Assembly: GCA_024760525.1 (NCBI GenBank)
Contig: CP060499.1
Span: forward strand, 992,001 to 1,056,000
Direction of reading: 5' to 3'
DNA: 64,000 nucleotides
From: Nitrospira sp.
Lineage (GTDB): Bacteria > Nitrospirota > Nitrospiria > Nitrospirales > Nitrospiraceae
Shown here piece by piece: positions 37,498 to 45,002 of the stretch. Below the pieces are notes generated by a model, which saw only the letters and a program-made list of their open reading frames with translations, had not been told where the DNA came from and did no database searches. Position 1 is the stretch's first letter. Each line of letters opens with the position of its first letter. The position numbers were made by a program, and so were the translations under genes.

Positions 37498-37567
37498 GAC
37501 AGACCTCACTGCTTGTCAGCAGGCCTGCCTGATCCGGTATGGAAAGAACTATGGAGTGGAGATGCAT
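37487..37567 (-). other. Leader ORF (26 codons) between riboswitch and permease
   Basis: ATG at 37567 is preceded by a perfect AAGGAGG with 7-base spacing (37575-37581), better than the site of the permease itself. The frame MHLHSIVLSIPDQ... ends at a TGA 11 bases inside the permease gene in another frame. Ribosomes finishing here would be placed to start at the permease ATG. The Shine-Dalgarno can pair with an upstream GCCTTCT (37602-37608). Confidence 0.45.
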
Positions 37568-37625
37568 AACGAAGCCTCCTTGCCGAGCGGGTTAAGTTCC
37601 GAGAAGGCCATGTACCTCAGTACAT

Positions 37626-37728
37626 GATCTCCCGGGCTTTTATCCCTCCGTGGAGCCTCGTTATGCGAGACCGGAAACTCTCGGACCAGACGCTCCCAGT
37701 AAAGGCAGCCGGAACCCTAGTTTCCCCT
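37626..37728 (-). promoter_or_regulatory. Guanidine-I (ykkC) riboswitch
   Basis: Read on the minus strand, three blocks of the guanidine-I consensus occur in order: CTAGGGTTCC (37720-37711), CTGGTCCGAGAG (within 37692-37678) and GGGATAAAAGCCCGGGAGA (37646-37628). Spacing between the blocks allows the expected P1-P3 helices. The aptamer binds guanidinium and normally switches on guanidine export or breakdown. A 7-bp hairpin CATGTAC-TGAG-GTACATG (37626-37609) follows at once, but without a T-run, so control may be at translation. Confidence 0.93.
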
Positions 37729-37739
37729 TCGATAGAGTC

Positions 37740-37768
37740 CTTTTACGGTCTTACAGGAGTAAAGTCAA
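37740..37768 (-). promoter_or_regulatory. Candidate sigma-70 promoter of the guanidine operon
   Basis: Minus-strand TTGACT (37768-37763), a 17-base spacer and TAAAAG (37745-37740). The transcript would begin just before the riboswitch. The site lies between the tadA stop and the aptamer. Confidence 0.5.
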
Positions 37769-37787
37769 GACAATGTATACACCGCCG

Positions 37788-38297
37788 TCAACAATTCTTT
37801 TGTCGAGGTGTATGACCGGTATTGTTGCCCGGTGCCTTGGCCCGTAGGTTTTGAAAAAACTCCTGCAAGAGTGCCTGGCTCTTCTCCTCAAGCAAGCCGC
37901 CCGCGACGTCGACTTGATGATTAAACCGGCGGTCGCCCGGGATGTCAAGGATCGATCCGCACGCGCCGGCTTTAGGGTCCGAGGCGCCGAATACAAGGCG
38001 TGCAATGCGAGATTGTACGATGGCTCCGGCACACATGGGGCAGGGCTCCAACGTCACATAAAGTGTTGTGTCAATGAGACGCCAGCTCCGCAACTTCTCC
38101 GCGGCCTTCCGGATTACGAGCATCTCAGCATGGGCCGTGGGGTCCTGCGAAACCTCTCGGTAGTTGTGGGCAACGGCGAGCACGTCGTCTTTGTAGACGA
38201 GAACGGCGCCGATGGGCACTTCTCCGATCAGCGGGGCAAGTCTCGCCTGCTGAAGGGCCAGTTCCATGTAGGAGGAATCAAGATCGTCTTGCTGCAT
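37788..38297 (-). CDS. tadA: tRNA-specific adenosine deaminase
   Basis: Converts A34 to inosine in tRNA-Arg(ACG). Zinc deaminase motifs TAHAEM and EPCPMCAGAI are present, with GACGS and the helical C-terminus that closes over the anticodon. 169 residues from ATG 38297; a start at ATG 38342 would add 15 residues that do not look conserved, and neither has a strong ribosome binding site. It ends 20 bases before the candidate guanidine promoter. Confidence 0.93.
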   Translation of the reverse strand: MQQDDLDSSYMELALQQARLAPLIGEVPIGAVLVYKDDVLAVAHNYREVSQDPTAHAEMLVIRKAAEKLRSWRLIDTTLYVTLEPCPMCAGAIVQSRIARLVFGASDPKAGACGSILDIPGDRRFNHQVDVAGGLLEEKSQALLQEFFQNLRAKAPGNNTGHTPRQKNC

Positions 38298-38419
38298 CGA
38301 AGACAATACCGCCAAGTCTAAGGTTGCGACGCATGCTAGCATGGGAACCGGAGACGGGGAAGATCAGGTGTGTTGCGCTCTGAATGGCAGGCGCGTCATG
38401 GGCGAGTTGCCGGTTTGTC

Positions 38420-39073
38420 CTAGGGCACTCGTACCGATCGGCCGCCTCGTTGAGCAAGTTGCGCTTTCAGATCATCTACTTCGGCTTCTCGCTGAATCAA
38501 TTGATCTCTTACCTCTGCCAGCTCCGCCATGCGGCGTTGCAGCTCCTCTCGGGTCTGTGTGAGTGATTCTTCACGCTCGCTGAGCTGTTTCTGGAGGGTT
38601 GTCAGCTTCGTGCCGGCAGTCTCCGCTTGAGCCTGCAGCTCAGCCAGCTTCTCGGTGTCTCCGTTCCCTTGCGTGGAGGCATTCCAACTCAGAGCTGCCA
38701 AAATGATCAAGACGGCGAGAAAGACCATTCCCAACACCCAGTCGAACGATATCGCAGAGGGGGAAGAGGGAGGGAAGAGGTGCTTCATCCATTCGCCTGG
38801 TTCGAGGCTCGGTTTGGCAGGTGATTGGGCCGTCGGTTCTATGGCGGAGACCGGCATACGGGCTGCTAGGATCTTTCCCTTCAAGGCTCGTGGAGGAGGC
38901 GTAATGACAAGACCGAACGGTAACGCGACTGCAACCGACTGATATTCCTTGAATGCCGTGTGACAGGGGGCACACCCGGCAAGAAGATGGGCTTCGAGAG
39001 TCTGCCGTTCAGCCCGCTCCAGCGCTCCCACCACGTACAAAGGAACGGCTTTTTCTAATGCTTCATGCGTCAT
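38420..39073 (-). CDS. Anti-sigma factor with zinc-finger-like N-terminus and periplasmic coiled coil
   Basis: 217 residues. The N-terminal anti-sigma domain holds HLLAGCAPCHTAF, matching the HX3CX2C zinc pattern. A single membrane helix (about 110-130, WVLGMVFLAVLIILAAL) follows. The outer part is a long Glu/Gln/Arg coiled coil (about 140-208). The ATG overlaps the sigma factor stop (ATGA). This is a standard membrane-held inhibitor of the ECF sigma factor upstream. The inducing signal is not visible. Confidence 0.85.
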   Translation of the reverse strand: MTHEALEKAVPLYVVGALERAERQTLEAHLLAGCAPCHTAFKEYQSVAVALPFGLVITPPPRALKGKILAARMPVSAIEPTAQSPAKPSLEPGEWMKHLFPPSSPSAISFDWVLGMVFLAVLIILAALSWNASTQGNGDTEKLAELQAQAETAGTKLTTLQKQLSEREESLTQTREELQRRMAELAEVRDQLIQREAEVDDLKAQLAQRGGRSVRVP

Positions 39074-39672
39074 GCCGATTCATCTTGCTGCCAATACAGT
39101 TGCAACGATTCCCGCAGTTTCAACATGCCGCGCCCGATGTGGGTCTTGACCGCATCGACCTGTTGATCGAGCCTTGTCGCAATCTCCAGGGGAGATAATC
39201 CTTCATAGTATGACAACTCGATCGCCTGCTGTTGCGGCTGCGGCAAGGTCGCGAATGCCTCTCGGATCAGATTCTGCAGCGCTTGGTCGGCGGGTGACTC
39301 GAACTGTCCGGCGCTCCGCTCCACACTCTGTGCAGTCTGTGTCTCATCGATCGGAGCATTCTGACGGCGAACACGAGGGCCACGTGTCCGCAATCGGTCG
39401 ATGGCTCGACTGCGGGTTAACATAATGAGCCAGGCAATCGGGGTCCCGCGGCCGACATCGTAGCGAACCACCTTTTTCCAGATATCAAGGTAGATCCCTT
39501 GGAGTATTTCTTCCGCTTCGTCACGGTTGCCGAGGATTCGTAGCGCCATGCTGTATAGGATAGGACTCGATTGATCGTAAAGCTGGTGGAAGGCGAGCTG
39601 TTCGCCTTTCACGGTTCGAGTGACGAGTTTGGGGTCGATGGCCGATGCCGCGTGCGGAGAAGAGATGTCCAT
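39070..39672 (-). CDS. ECF-family RNA polymerase sigma factor
   Basis: 200 residues. Region 2 (LYDQSSPILYSMALRILGNRDEAEEILQ pattern) contacts core and the -10 element; region 4 (ALPQPQQQAIELSYYEGLSPLEIATRLD pattern) has the helix-turn-helix for -35. Start ATG 39672 (MDISSPHAAS) is used because the open frame upstream lacks sigma features and overlaps the peptidase gene. Translationally coupled to its anti-sigma factor. It lies 124 bases after the RiPP operon and might share read-through. Confidence 0.88.
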   Translation of the reverse strand: MDISSPHAASAIDPKLVTRTVKGEQLAFHQLYDQSSPILYSMALRILGNRDEAEEILQGIYLDIWKKVVRYDVGRGTPIAWLIMLTRSRAIDRLRTRGPRVRRQNAPIDETQTAQSVERSAGQFESPADQALQNLIREAFATLPQPQQQAIELSYYEGLSPLEIATRLDQQVDAVKTHIGRGMLKLRESLQLYWQQDESA

Positions 39673-39796
39673 AGAAAATATGTGGCGATCGAGCAGACGA
39701 TCAGGCAACAGATCACAACTATAGCACTCTCCATGTACCCCACGAAGAAATCGCGGAAAGGATGCGTACTTCTCCGCTCGGTCGAAAAGGGAAATG

Positions 39797-40645
39797 TTAT
39801 TGCTTTCCGCGGCTAGGTGTAGAAGTGAGGACAGGAAGAGATGAAATATGAGGCGGTAGGAAAGGACTGATCGATTCATACAGAACTACAGTGGTCAGAT
39901 CTTGAAGAAGCGGGCGCATGTATAAATCCCATGGATTGAGCGTACAGGTTCCGAAATAAATAGGGCCTGCACGAATGACAAGCATGATGTCCTCACCATT
40001 CAACGTCGACAGATGCCGCTGAAGATCATCGGTCTGATCGAGATGGACATGGTGTCGAGCGATATATCCTTGGAGTGAATGCAACGACCCTCGCGTCAGA
40101 AGATCGATGGTCATGAGCCTTTTCAGAATATGTCTAAGAATCTTCCGGATAACCGGCCGATCCGTGACCCAATTCACGAATCGAAAGGCGTGGACTCTTC
40201 CCAGCGCTAGAGTCCATGTCGCAGTTCGAGCCCACATCGAATCTCTCTGTATATGCAAAAGCTCAGGGAGATCATGACGAACCGGGATGTGTGCCCCATG
40301 GCGAAGCAGTGTCTCTACTCGACCGACGACCTGTCGGAGCTCGATTTCTTCAAAGGGACCGGTATTTGCGTCTCCCCGCAGAAACAGGCGAAGGCCTTGG
40401 ATCCGGTGAACGCGATGGCAGACGAACAACCGGCCATGCCGGTATACGACGACGTCGCCGACCTGAAGATCCTCTGCATTTTGCAGTCTGAGTACATCAC
40501 CTTTCTGAAGCGTCGGAGTCATGCTCTCGGAATTCACGATCGGATTTATGATTTCTTGAAAGAGCGATCCGTGAACAGCTTCTGGCAACTGGTCGGCCGA
40601 GAAGCGGGTTGAGGGAGCAGATGGGCTGAGGAGTCGAGCGATCAT
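39797..40645 (-). CDS. S26-type signal peptidase-like protein
   Basis: 282 residues. The N-terminal peptidase region has NSESMTPTLQKGDVL with nucleophile S41, GDVVVYRHG, and HRVHRI where H77/H80 takes the place of the lysine of the usual Ser-Lys dyad, as in SipW/archaeal-type enzymes. FLRGDANTG completes the fold. Residues 110-282 are an extra domain I do not recognise. No obvious membrane anchor is present in the N-terminus. In this operon it is the best candidate for cutting the precursor leader. The start overlaps the nucleotidyltransferase stop (ATGA). Confidence 0.78.
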   Translation of the reverse strand: MIARLLSPSAPSTRFSADQLPEAVHGSLFQEIINPIVNSESMTPTLQKGDVLRLQNAEDLQVGDVVVYRHGRLFVCHRVHRIQGLRLFLRGDANTGPFEEIELRQVVGRVETLLRHGAHIPVRHDLPELLHIQRDSMWARTATWTLALGRVHAFRFVNWVTDRPVIRKILRHILKRLMTIDLLTRGSLHSLQGYIARHHVHLDQTDDLQRHLSTLNGEDIMLVIRAGPIYFGTCTLNPWDLYMRPLLQDLTTVVLYESISPFLPPHISSLPVLTSTPSRGKQ

Positions 40646-41604
40646 GGAGGAGACTCCACCGATGCTGCCGTGAGTCGCCGAAGCACCCGCCCACTGAGGA
40701 GGAGTCCGGCTTCAGTCAGGTGATACATGCGCGACACTCTTGCCTTCCACGGCGCGCGTAGTCCATCCGAACCGTACCGGTAGGAAAGAAACGCAGTTGA
40801 AGGATAGAGGCGTTGCATGAGCCAACCCAATTTGTTTCTGCCGGGCTGCGTGAGGAACAAGAGAAGATGGCCGACTTCCGGAAGCGGCTCGGTGGTCACC
40901 AGTTTTCGGAGCAGCCAAGCCAGCCTCTGTTCCTTCCTATTCTCCGGGGATAGCGCCACGAGCACGCTATCAGGAATTACGATCGAGGCGAAGAGCTTTC
41001 GAACATGGGAGAGGCCGTGCAAGAGTGGCATCTCCAGTCCGGCGCGCTTGGTCCGTGCAATCACCGCAGGCCAATCAGGCGGTTCTTTCTCGATGAGCAG
41101 TTTCAGGTCCTGAGCAAAGGCTGCAGACAAGTGCCCCCGGTGGATGACGGCGTAGGCGGTCAAATAAATCAATAGGTCGGCTGTATCGAGGCAGGAGATG
41201 GTTGTGTGGTCGAATGGTCGTGTATGTGCTCGCGTCCAGAGATTACCCAGTTCTCGATCGTCGAGGTACCAGAAGGATGTGATCAGATCCAGCGAAAGGC
41301 CTTGTTCAGAAGACGCATACGAAGGATTGCCGTCGATCTGTTGCCTGAAGCCGAGATTGCCGAGCAGACGGTCGATGGCCGGCAAATCCGATTCATGGAC
41401 CAACAGATCTACATCCGCAATAGGCCGCGAGCCTCGCACGCCGTAGAGCCGGGAGATCACATCTGCGCCCTTCAGGACGATGGACGCGATTCCTTGTTGT
41501 TGAAGTTGCTGTGCGATCAATGCGAACGCATTCAGCATCAGCCGGTTTCTGCCGCTCACCCGAGCGTAGGCATCAGCCAGGTCGTCGAGGGTTGAGGAGG
41601 GCAT
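40642..41604 (-). CDS. Nucleotidyltransferase, NTP_transf_5 family
   Basis: 320 residues. The catalytic pattern is GIASIVLKGADVISRLYG followed by RPIADVDLLV (the Asp-x-Asp metal pair) typical of NTP_transf_5. Members recur in RiPP and capsule clusters; in the lasso peptide pseudomycoidin a member tailors a phosphorylated C-terminal serine. A similar job here is inference. The gene overlaps radical SAM protein 3 by 32 bases at its 5' end and S26 by 4 at its 3' end. Confidence 0.82.
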   Translation of the reverse strand: MPSSTLDDLADAYARVSGRNRLMLNAFALIAQQLQQQGIASIVLKGADVISRLYGVRGSRPIADVDLLVHESDLPAIDRLLGNLGFRQQIDGNPSYASSEQGLSLDLITSFWYLDDRELGNLWTRAHTRPFDHTTISCLDTADLLIYLTAYAVIHRGHLSAAFAQDLKLLIEKEPPDWPAVIARTKRAGLEMPLLHGLSHVRKLFASIVIPDSVLVALSPENRKEQRLAWLLRKLVTTEPLPEVGHLLLFLTQPGRNKLGWLMQRLYPSTAFLSYRYGSDGLRAPWKARVSRMYHLTEAGLLLSGRVLRRLTAASVESPP

Positions 41605-42631
41605 GGGTTCGATGCTCCAATTGAGCCCATTCTTTGAAGTGCGGAAGACAGGTACTCATATCGCCGGTTTCGAGCCACGCATCACTGCGTCCCTGACGGC
41701 AGTAGGAACGAAGTTCACAGGTCGGGCATTCATATCGCGTGGTTGGGCGCGCTTCATCAACGACCCGTTTGAGTGCCTCCCAGCCTTCCTGCACCGTGCC
41801 CGTTCTGAGATCGTACCGGGGAATGGGGAACGCCGTGCACAGGTTCATCTCCCCGTAGGGTGTGATCGCAAAGCGCGTGTGGCCGCAGGCGCATTCGATG
41901 AACCGGGATGTTGAGCAAGCGGCTTCCTCCATCGGCGCCGATCCCCAATCTGAGAGCATCTGCCGATCGATGGTCATCTTTCTGTGGGGCGGTAACCGGT
42001 ATTCCAATGGGCTTAGGTCGCCGGTCACCGTGGAGGTCACGTCGAGGGAATACTGAAACTTTCGGCCAAGATTCTCCACTAGGCGGCGGCAGGCTTCCAC
42101 TTCATGATCGTTGAGGCTGGTCACGGGCATGCGCACGACGACCGGGAGATCCGCCTCGGCCAGCATCGTCAGCCCGTGAAGAAATGCGGTGTAGGAACCC
42201 GTGATGCCGGTCATTCGCTCGTACGTCGCTGCCGTAGCTCCGTAGATGGAGACACACACTTGTTCAGCGCCGCATTCTTGCAGGACAGAAACCAGGGCGG
42301 CGTTGACTCGTGTGGCATTCGTGAGCAGGCGTATCAACAGCCCCTTGCTGCGAGCATGCAACAGGATCGTATGGATATCCGGTCGAACGACCGGCTCGCC
42401 CCCGGTGAACGTCACGGTCAGGACCCCGAACGCGGCCAGTTCGTCGAGGAGGCGTAGGACTTCCGATGTGGCGAGTTCTCGGGGTAACGCGCGGTGGGTC
42501 GGATTGAAACAATGGACACAGCGGAGATTGCAGCCATACGTGAGCTCGAACGTCACTCCGTCGGGATGCCGCGTGTGGCGTGCTTGAAGCGAGACGGTCG
42601 AGAGAAACGTGTCTGTGTTGAGCTGCTTCAT
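41573..42631 (-). CDS. Radical SAM/SPASM protein 3 of the RiPP cluster
   Basis: 352 residues. The 4Fe-4S site is CNLRCVHC (C34, C38, C41), followed by FTGGEP and the barrel. The C-terminal SPASM part has cysteines in CACGHTRF, NLCTA, YECPTCELRSYC, enough for one or two auxiliary clusters. SPASM enzymes install thioether, C-C or C-O links or epimerise residues in peptides. It starts with an ATGA overlap of the HPr-kinase-like gene. Confidence 0.87.
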   Translation of the reverse strand: MKQLNTDTFLSTVSLQARHTRHPDGVTFELTYGCNLRCVHCFNPTHRALPRELATSEVLRLLDELAAFGVLTVTFTGGEPVVRPDIHTILLHARSKGLLIRLLTNATRVNAALVSVLQECGAEQVCVSIYGATAATYERMTGITGSYTAFLHGLTMLAEADLPVVVRMPVTSLNDHEVEACRRLVENLGRKFQYSLDVTSTVTGDLSPLEYRLPPHRKMTIDRQMLSDWGSAPMEEAACSTSRFIECACGHTRFAITPYGEMNLCTAFPIPRYDLRTGTVQEGWEALKRVVDEARPTTRYECPTCELRSYCRQGRSDAWLETGDMSTCLPHFKEWAQLEHRTHALLNPRRPG

Positions 42632-43533
42632 AGCGGTACCGTCGCGCTTACAGAGGATTGCCGTTGAACGAGGTCAATCAGATCGGTTTGTTTAAGAAAG
42701 GCCAGGCTTCGACATGGCACCGATGAGACGACTGAAATCAGAAAGTCTAGAGACCGCTCAATACAGTCGCGATCCCAGTGAGGCAGAAAGGACTGTTGCA
42801 GCAGTCGAGAGACGGCGATTGAGGCAGGCATCCGGGCGATACGGTGACGGTCCTGCGCATGGTCGATGGTGTATAGAGCGGTCAGAGGGGTCGACGAGTT
42901 GGCCGCATACTCACCGGAGCCGACCCAAGGGGAGCCGTAGACGGTGACGCTGCTTTTTTCAATTCGGAGGACGACACGTTCGTCGCTGAGCACGTGAGCT
43001 TGGCGATCTGCAAACATTCGGGCAATGGTGGATTTACCGGCTCCGGAAGGTCCGGTGAAAATGAATCCTTCCTGCTGAGAAACCAGGCCGGCTGCATGGA
43101 GGAGGATTCCGCCTTCCCTCGCAAGGCGTGCGAGAAAGCACACCTCGATGACCGGATTGAACAGGTACATTGGGCACCAACCGACCTGTCCTCCTACATA
43201 TTCCGGGAGTACCCACGCATGGATCCGTTGATAGTCGTCCAGGATCACGGCCCGAACTCGTGGCTGATATGTGAAGGTATGCAGGCTTTCGATTCCCAAT
43301 CCGGCATCGGTGTCGAACAATTTCCAGAGTCCTGCTCCGGCATCGAATCGAAGCCGGGGAGAGTCGAAGTCGGGCAAGGGGGAGACCACCGAGACGTCCA
43401 CATGGATATCCGCGGGAACGCCGGACGGAGCGACAAATGATTCAAAAGGGCGCAGTGGCCAGGCCAAAGTCGGATAGTCCCCGGCCTCGCTCATCCTGAT
43501 GATGAAACCGCCGATGGAGATCGAAATGTCCAT
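42628..43533 (-). CDS. HPr kinase-like protein (peptide kinase candidate)
   Basis: 301 residues. The P-loop GPSGAGKS (161-168) sits in the HPrK-type context GILLHAAGLV...GFIFTGPSGAGKSTIARMF, followed by HVLSDERVVL, which resembles the HPrK Asp-containing strand. The N-terminal 130 residues are unlike HPrK and may bind substrate. Lasso peptide clusters contain such kinases, which phosphorylate a C-terminal serine. The precursor gene ends 6 bases upstream and its last residue is serine. Confidence 0.8.
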   Translation of the reverse strand: MDISISIGGFIIRMSEAGDYPTLAWPLRPFESFVAPSGVPADIHVDVSVVSPLPDFDSPRLRFDAGAGLWKLFDTDAGLGIESLHTFTYQPRVRAVILDDYQRIHAWVLPEYVGGQVGWCPMYLFNPVIEVCFLARLAREGGILLHAAGLVSQQEGFIFTGPSGAGKSTIARMFADRQAHVLSDERVVLRIEKSSVTVYGSPWVGSGEYAANSSTPLTALYTIDHAQDRHRIARMPASIAVSRLLQQSFLPHWDRDCIERSLDFLISVVSSVPCRSLAFLKQTDLIDLVQRQSSVSATVPL

Positions 43534-43539
43534 CGCCGG

Positions 43540-43785
43540 CTATGAGGCTCGGACGCCGGAATCGTGGCAGGTCTGACCCATATAGACCACCGGGATGGTC
43601 GATCGTTTGCATCCTGTGGGGCTTGCGCTTGGGTAATTCATGCAGCCGGCCGGTGGTCGGCATCCGTTCATTCCACCCGCGCTGACGTTAGAGGTCAGAA
43701 TGCTGCACGACGACAAAATGGCCTGCTCATGATCAAGCGCGACTTCGAACAGTTGCGGAGGTTCGTAAGGCTTTTTGTTGCTCAT
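43540..43785 (-). CDS. Candidate RiPP precursor peptide, 81 residues
   Basis: Begins MSNKKPYEPPQLFEVALDH. The leader contains Y7-x-x-P10-x-L12, the YxxPxL motif recognised by lasso-type PqqD-like domains, then EQAILSSCS. The core is rich in Cys, Gly, Pro and Ser with five cysteines (27, 42, 48, 59, 73): NGCRPPAGCMNYP, PTGCKRS, GQTCHDS. The last residue is Ser81. ATG 43785 has AAAGGGA 8 bases upstream; the longer open frame runs back into radical SAM gene 2. It lies between radical SAM 2 and the kinase. Where leader ends and core begins is unknown. Confidence 0.75.
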   Translation of the reverse strand: MSNKKPYEPPQLFEVALDHEQAILSSCSILTSNVSAGGMNGCRPPAGCMNYPSASPTGCKRSTIPVVYMGQTCHDSGVRAS

Positions 43786-43838
43786 ACCGATCCCTTTCTT
43801 GCAGGAAGCTCGCGGATTGGAATTCCCGTTCCCGCGTC

Positions 43839-45002
43839 CTACGTACTGACTGAACTGGGCGGCGACGCCGGCCTGCGTTCGCCACTGTCGCGCTCTGTCT
43901 GCCCACTGCGTAACGGATGCAGCAAGGCATGGTGTCCGGCCGTCTGTGCTCTTGCATGGGCGATATCGCATGCATAAGGGATCGGCGCATCCGAGCTGCC
44001 GGTTTCCCATCGGGCATGTGTCGGCTGTTTGTCGCAGAATTGATGTACCGCACAGGAGCTGCACGGCGTATCACGCTGATAGCGCAGTCCGCGTACTTCG
44101 GAAAAGACTCGGTCAACGGCTTCTCGCAGGGAAAACTGTCTGAGCGAAAGGCGAGTTTCGTACTGGAATGTGCAGGTACTGAGCTCGCCCCAGGCATTGA
44201 TATGGACGGTATTGGTGCCGCAGCCGCAACGAAAAAGCCGGTCGTGATCTGGCCCGCCGAGTGAATCCCCATCACAGGGTCGGCTATCTTCGGCGCCGAG
44301 TTCGCTTCGACCGATCACGCGCAGGTCTTCAGGCGAGATTCTGTAAGCGAGCGAAGAGCAATCGCCATCAAGTCTCGGCGAAAGCGAGGTGGTGTATCCG
44401 AACGGCCGGCCGAGTGACTCCGTGAACGTCTGAAGATCGTGCAGCTCATCCCTGTTCCAGTTCATCAGCTTGGTCTTGAGCGTGAAGGGCAGATTGCTCT
44501 CCCGGAGCAACGCGACGCCGCGCATGAAGGCTTGATAGGAGCCCGGGACCTGCGTAAACCAGTCGAAGCGCGCCTCATTCAGCGTATGACAAGAGACATC
44601 GATGGTGAAGGGGGGCATGGCTTCCAAACGCTGGATCATTGCACGAGTAAACAGCGTCCCGTTGGTGTAGAGCTGGAGAAGGAATCCTTTGCCGTGCGCG
44701 TGCTCATAGATCTCATAAAAACGCGGATGCATGAAGATGTCGCCACCGGAGAGGTTCAGCCAGATGACGCCGAGGTCTCGCAATTCTTCCACGAGACGGT
44801 AGAGTTCGTCGAGGGTCAGTTCGCGCGGAAAAAACTGAGGGTCATTGTAGGGATCGGTATAGCAGTGACGGCAACGAAGATTGCAGCGATAGGTGAGTTC
44901 GAGCTGGGCTTTCACCACCTGATGGTGTTGCGTGGACCAGTCGTGAACTTTCCGGCTGAAGGCGCCATACGGGACGGTCGGTATGGCTCGTGGCTTACCC
45001 AC
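43839..45002 (-). CDS. Radical SAM/SPASM protein 2 of the RiPP cluster
   Basis: 387 residues. Cluster motif CNLRCRHC (C40, C44, C47), LNLSGGD in place of the usual GGEP, then SPASM cysteines CGCGTN, STCTF, TPCSSCAVHQFC, and a later C near YACDIAH. The GGD variant at the SAM amino group site is worth noting. The tail of about 40 residues is Ser/Arg rich and probably disordered. The start overlaps radical SAM 1 by 8 bases. The precursor gene follows after 53 bases. Confidence 0.87.
   Translation of the reverse strand: MGKPRAIPTVPYGAFSRKVHDWSTQHHQVVKAQLELTYRCNLRCRHCYTDPYNDPQFFPRELTLDELYRLVEELRDLGVIWLNLSGGDIFMHPRFYEIYEHAHGKGFLLQLYTNGTLFTRAMIQRLEAMPPFTIDVSCHTLNEARFDWFTQVPGSYQAFMRGVALLRESNLPFTLKTKLMNWNRDELHDLQTFTESLGRPFGYTTSLSPRLDGDCSSLAYRISPEDLRVIGRSELGAEDSRPCDGDSLGGPDHDRLFRCGCGTNTVHINAWGELSTCTFQYETRLSLRQFSLREAVDRVFSEVRGLRYQRDTPCSSCAVHQFCDKQPTHARWETGSSDAPIPYACDIAHARAQTAGHHALLHPLRSGQTERDSGERRPASPPSSVST

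Noticed and set aside
37599..37684. Alternative pairing of aptamer CCGAGA with downstream TCTCGG as the switch mechanism
   Set aside because: It can form, but would shut translation when guanidine is bound, opposite to what a breakdown operon needs. Left undecided.
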